Shown here: in pieces, positions 63,487 through 64,000 of the stretch
Numbering within the stretch: position 1 is the first letter of the stretch
How the letters are laid out: every line of letters starts with the position of its first letter
Source: Paramyrothecium sp. XJ0827
Lineage: Eukaryota; Ascomycota; Sordariomycetes; Hypocreales; Stachybotryaceae
DNA length: 64,000 nucleotides
NCBI GenBank assembly: GCA_020881915.1
Contig: JAJFPB010000008.1
Location: 558,001-622,000, forward strand
Direction: 5' to 3'
Translations under genes and position numbers: made by a program
Notes under the pieces: model-generated
Databases searched by the model: none
Told to the model about the DNA's origin: nothing
The model's input: the letters and a program-made list of their open reading frames with translations, nothing else

Positions 63487-64000
63487 ATGGTCAAAGAGAC
63501 CAAGCTCTACGACACCCTGGGCATCAAGCCTGATGTGTCCCAAGATGACATCAAGAAAGCCTACAGGTATGTCTCATCCGTCACTTTGCTTTTGCCTTCA
63601 CAACCCATGGCAACCGGGCGTTTGCGAGGGTTGCTTTGCGCAGCCCGCGCTTACGCCGTGGCTTCATGCAATGCTCCCCATTTCCTACGCTTCGTCATTG
63701 CTGCATTTTCCTTCCCTTTTCTTTTGCAATCATCACTCCACAAACATGACACCCCAGCCCGCTTTGATCAGGCGACCGACTAACCACGTCACGTGTCTAC
63801 AGGAAGATGGCTTTGAAGTGGCACCCAGACAAGAACAAGGACAACCCCAACGCTTCCGAGAAGTTCAAGGAGTGCTCCCAGGCCTACGAAATCCTTTCCG
63901 ACCCCGAGAAGCGCAAGGTCTACGACCAGTATGGCCTTGAGTTCCTGCTCCGCGGTGGCGCTGCACCACCCCCAGGTGCCGAGGGAGGCGCAAACCCGTA
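63487..64000 (+). CDS. SIS1: Type II J-domain co-chaperone Sis1 (5' part)
   Basis: Hsp40 partner of cytosolic Hsp70, needed for translation initiation, prion handling and misfolded-protein clearance. Exon 1 63487-63566, a 236-nt intron (GTATGT...CTACAG at 63567-63802), exon 2 from 63803 to the window end, so the gene is truncated at the 3' side. The start [13 protein letters not shown] and the J-domain HPD ([11 protein letters not shown]) are clear; the junction rebuilds [11 protein letters not shown]. After the J domain it continues [13 protein letters not shown] and then a Gly/Ala/Pro-rich region, as in Sis1/Psi1 rather than the zinc-finger Ydj1 class. Confidence 0.93.

Overview
This is a gene-dense window from a filamentous ascomycete (Pezizomycotina). 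The evidence is single-copy housekeeping genes with one to six short introns (mostly 45-80 nt, GT...CTAAC/CTGAC...AG), moderately GC-rich exons, poly-pyrimidine leaders, and fungus-specific families: the AIM32 and CYC2 mitochondrial factors, a Cut12 spindle-pole protein, a NACHT-type STAND protein and GCN2/CPC-3. The overall look suits Sordariomycetes, plausibly Hypocreales, but the sequence alone does not fix the species.

Layout. 0-10 kb: an intron-containing tRNA-Ala(AGC), a ZNG1/CobW-type zinc chaperone GTPase, an unknown protein with a four-cysteine knuckle, and a five-exon vacuolar cation-chloride cotransporter (VHC1-like), then a 2 kb gene-poor stretch with a small AT-rich patch. 10.9-16.4 kb: an AVT3-like vacuolar amino-acid transporter, then AIM32 and CYC2 in tandem, two mitochondrial redox proteins. 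16.5-27.6 kb: divergent NEO1-type P4 flippase and SEC16. 28-34 kb: a DeSI-thioredoxin-PUL fusion protein and, next to an AT-rich patch, a NACHT STAND (NLR-like) protein. 35-45 kb: GDA1, a Mg-chelatase/MoxR-like protein, YPT7 (Rab7), a peroxisomal acyl-CoA dehydrogenase ending in SKL, and a small SPO12-family protein. 44-50 kb: DRG1/RBG1 with four tiny 5' exons, UREF and CUT12. 50-64 kb: four + strand proteostasis genes: GCN2, CDC34, a UBA/UIM protein with a USP-like fold that appears catalytically dead, and SIS1 (cut by the window end).

No selfish element, CRISPR array or biosynthetic cluster is visible. The most interesting items are the apparent pseudo-deubiquitinase just downstream of CDC34, the DeSI-Trx-PUL fusion, the repeat-less STAND protein in AT-rich surroundings, the AIM32-CYC2 pair, the DRG1 microexons (29, 29, 15, 25 nt) and a 5-codon upstream ORF in the GCN2 leader. 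Exon boundaries were inferred by eye from splice signals, reading phase and family conservation; two junctions (VHC1 5' end, Mg-chelatase-like exon 2/3) stay unresolved.
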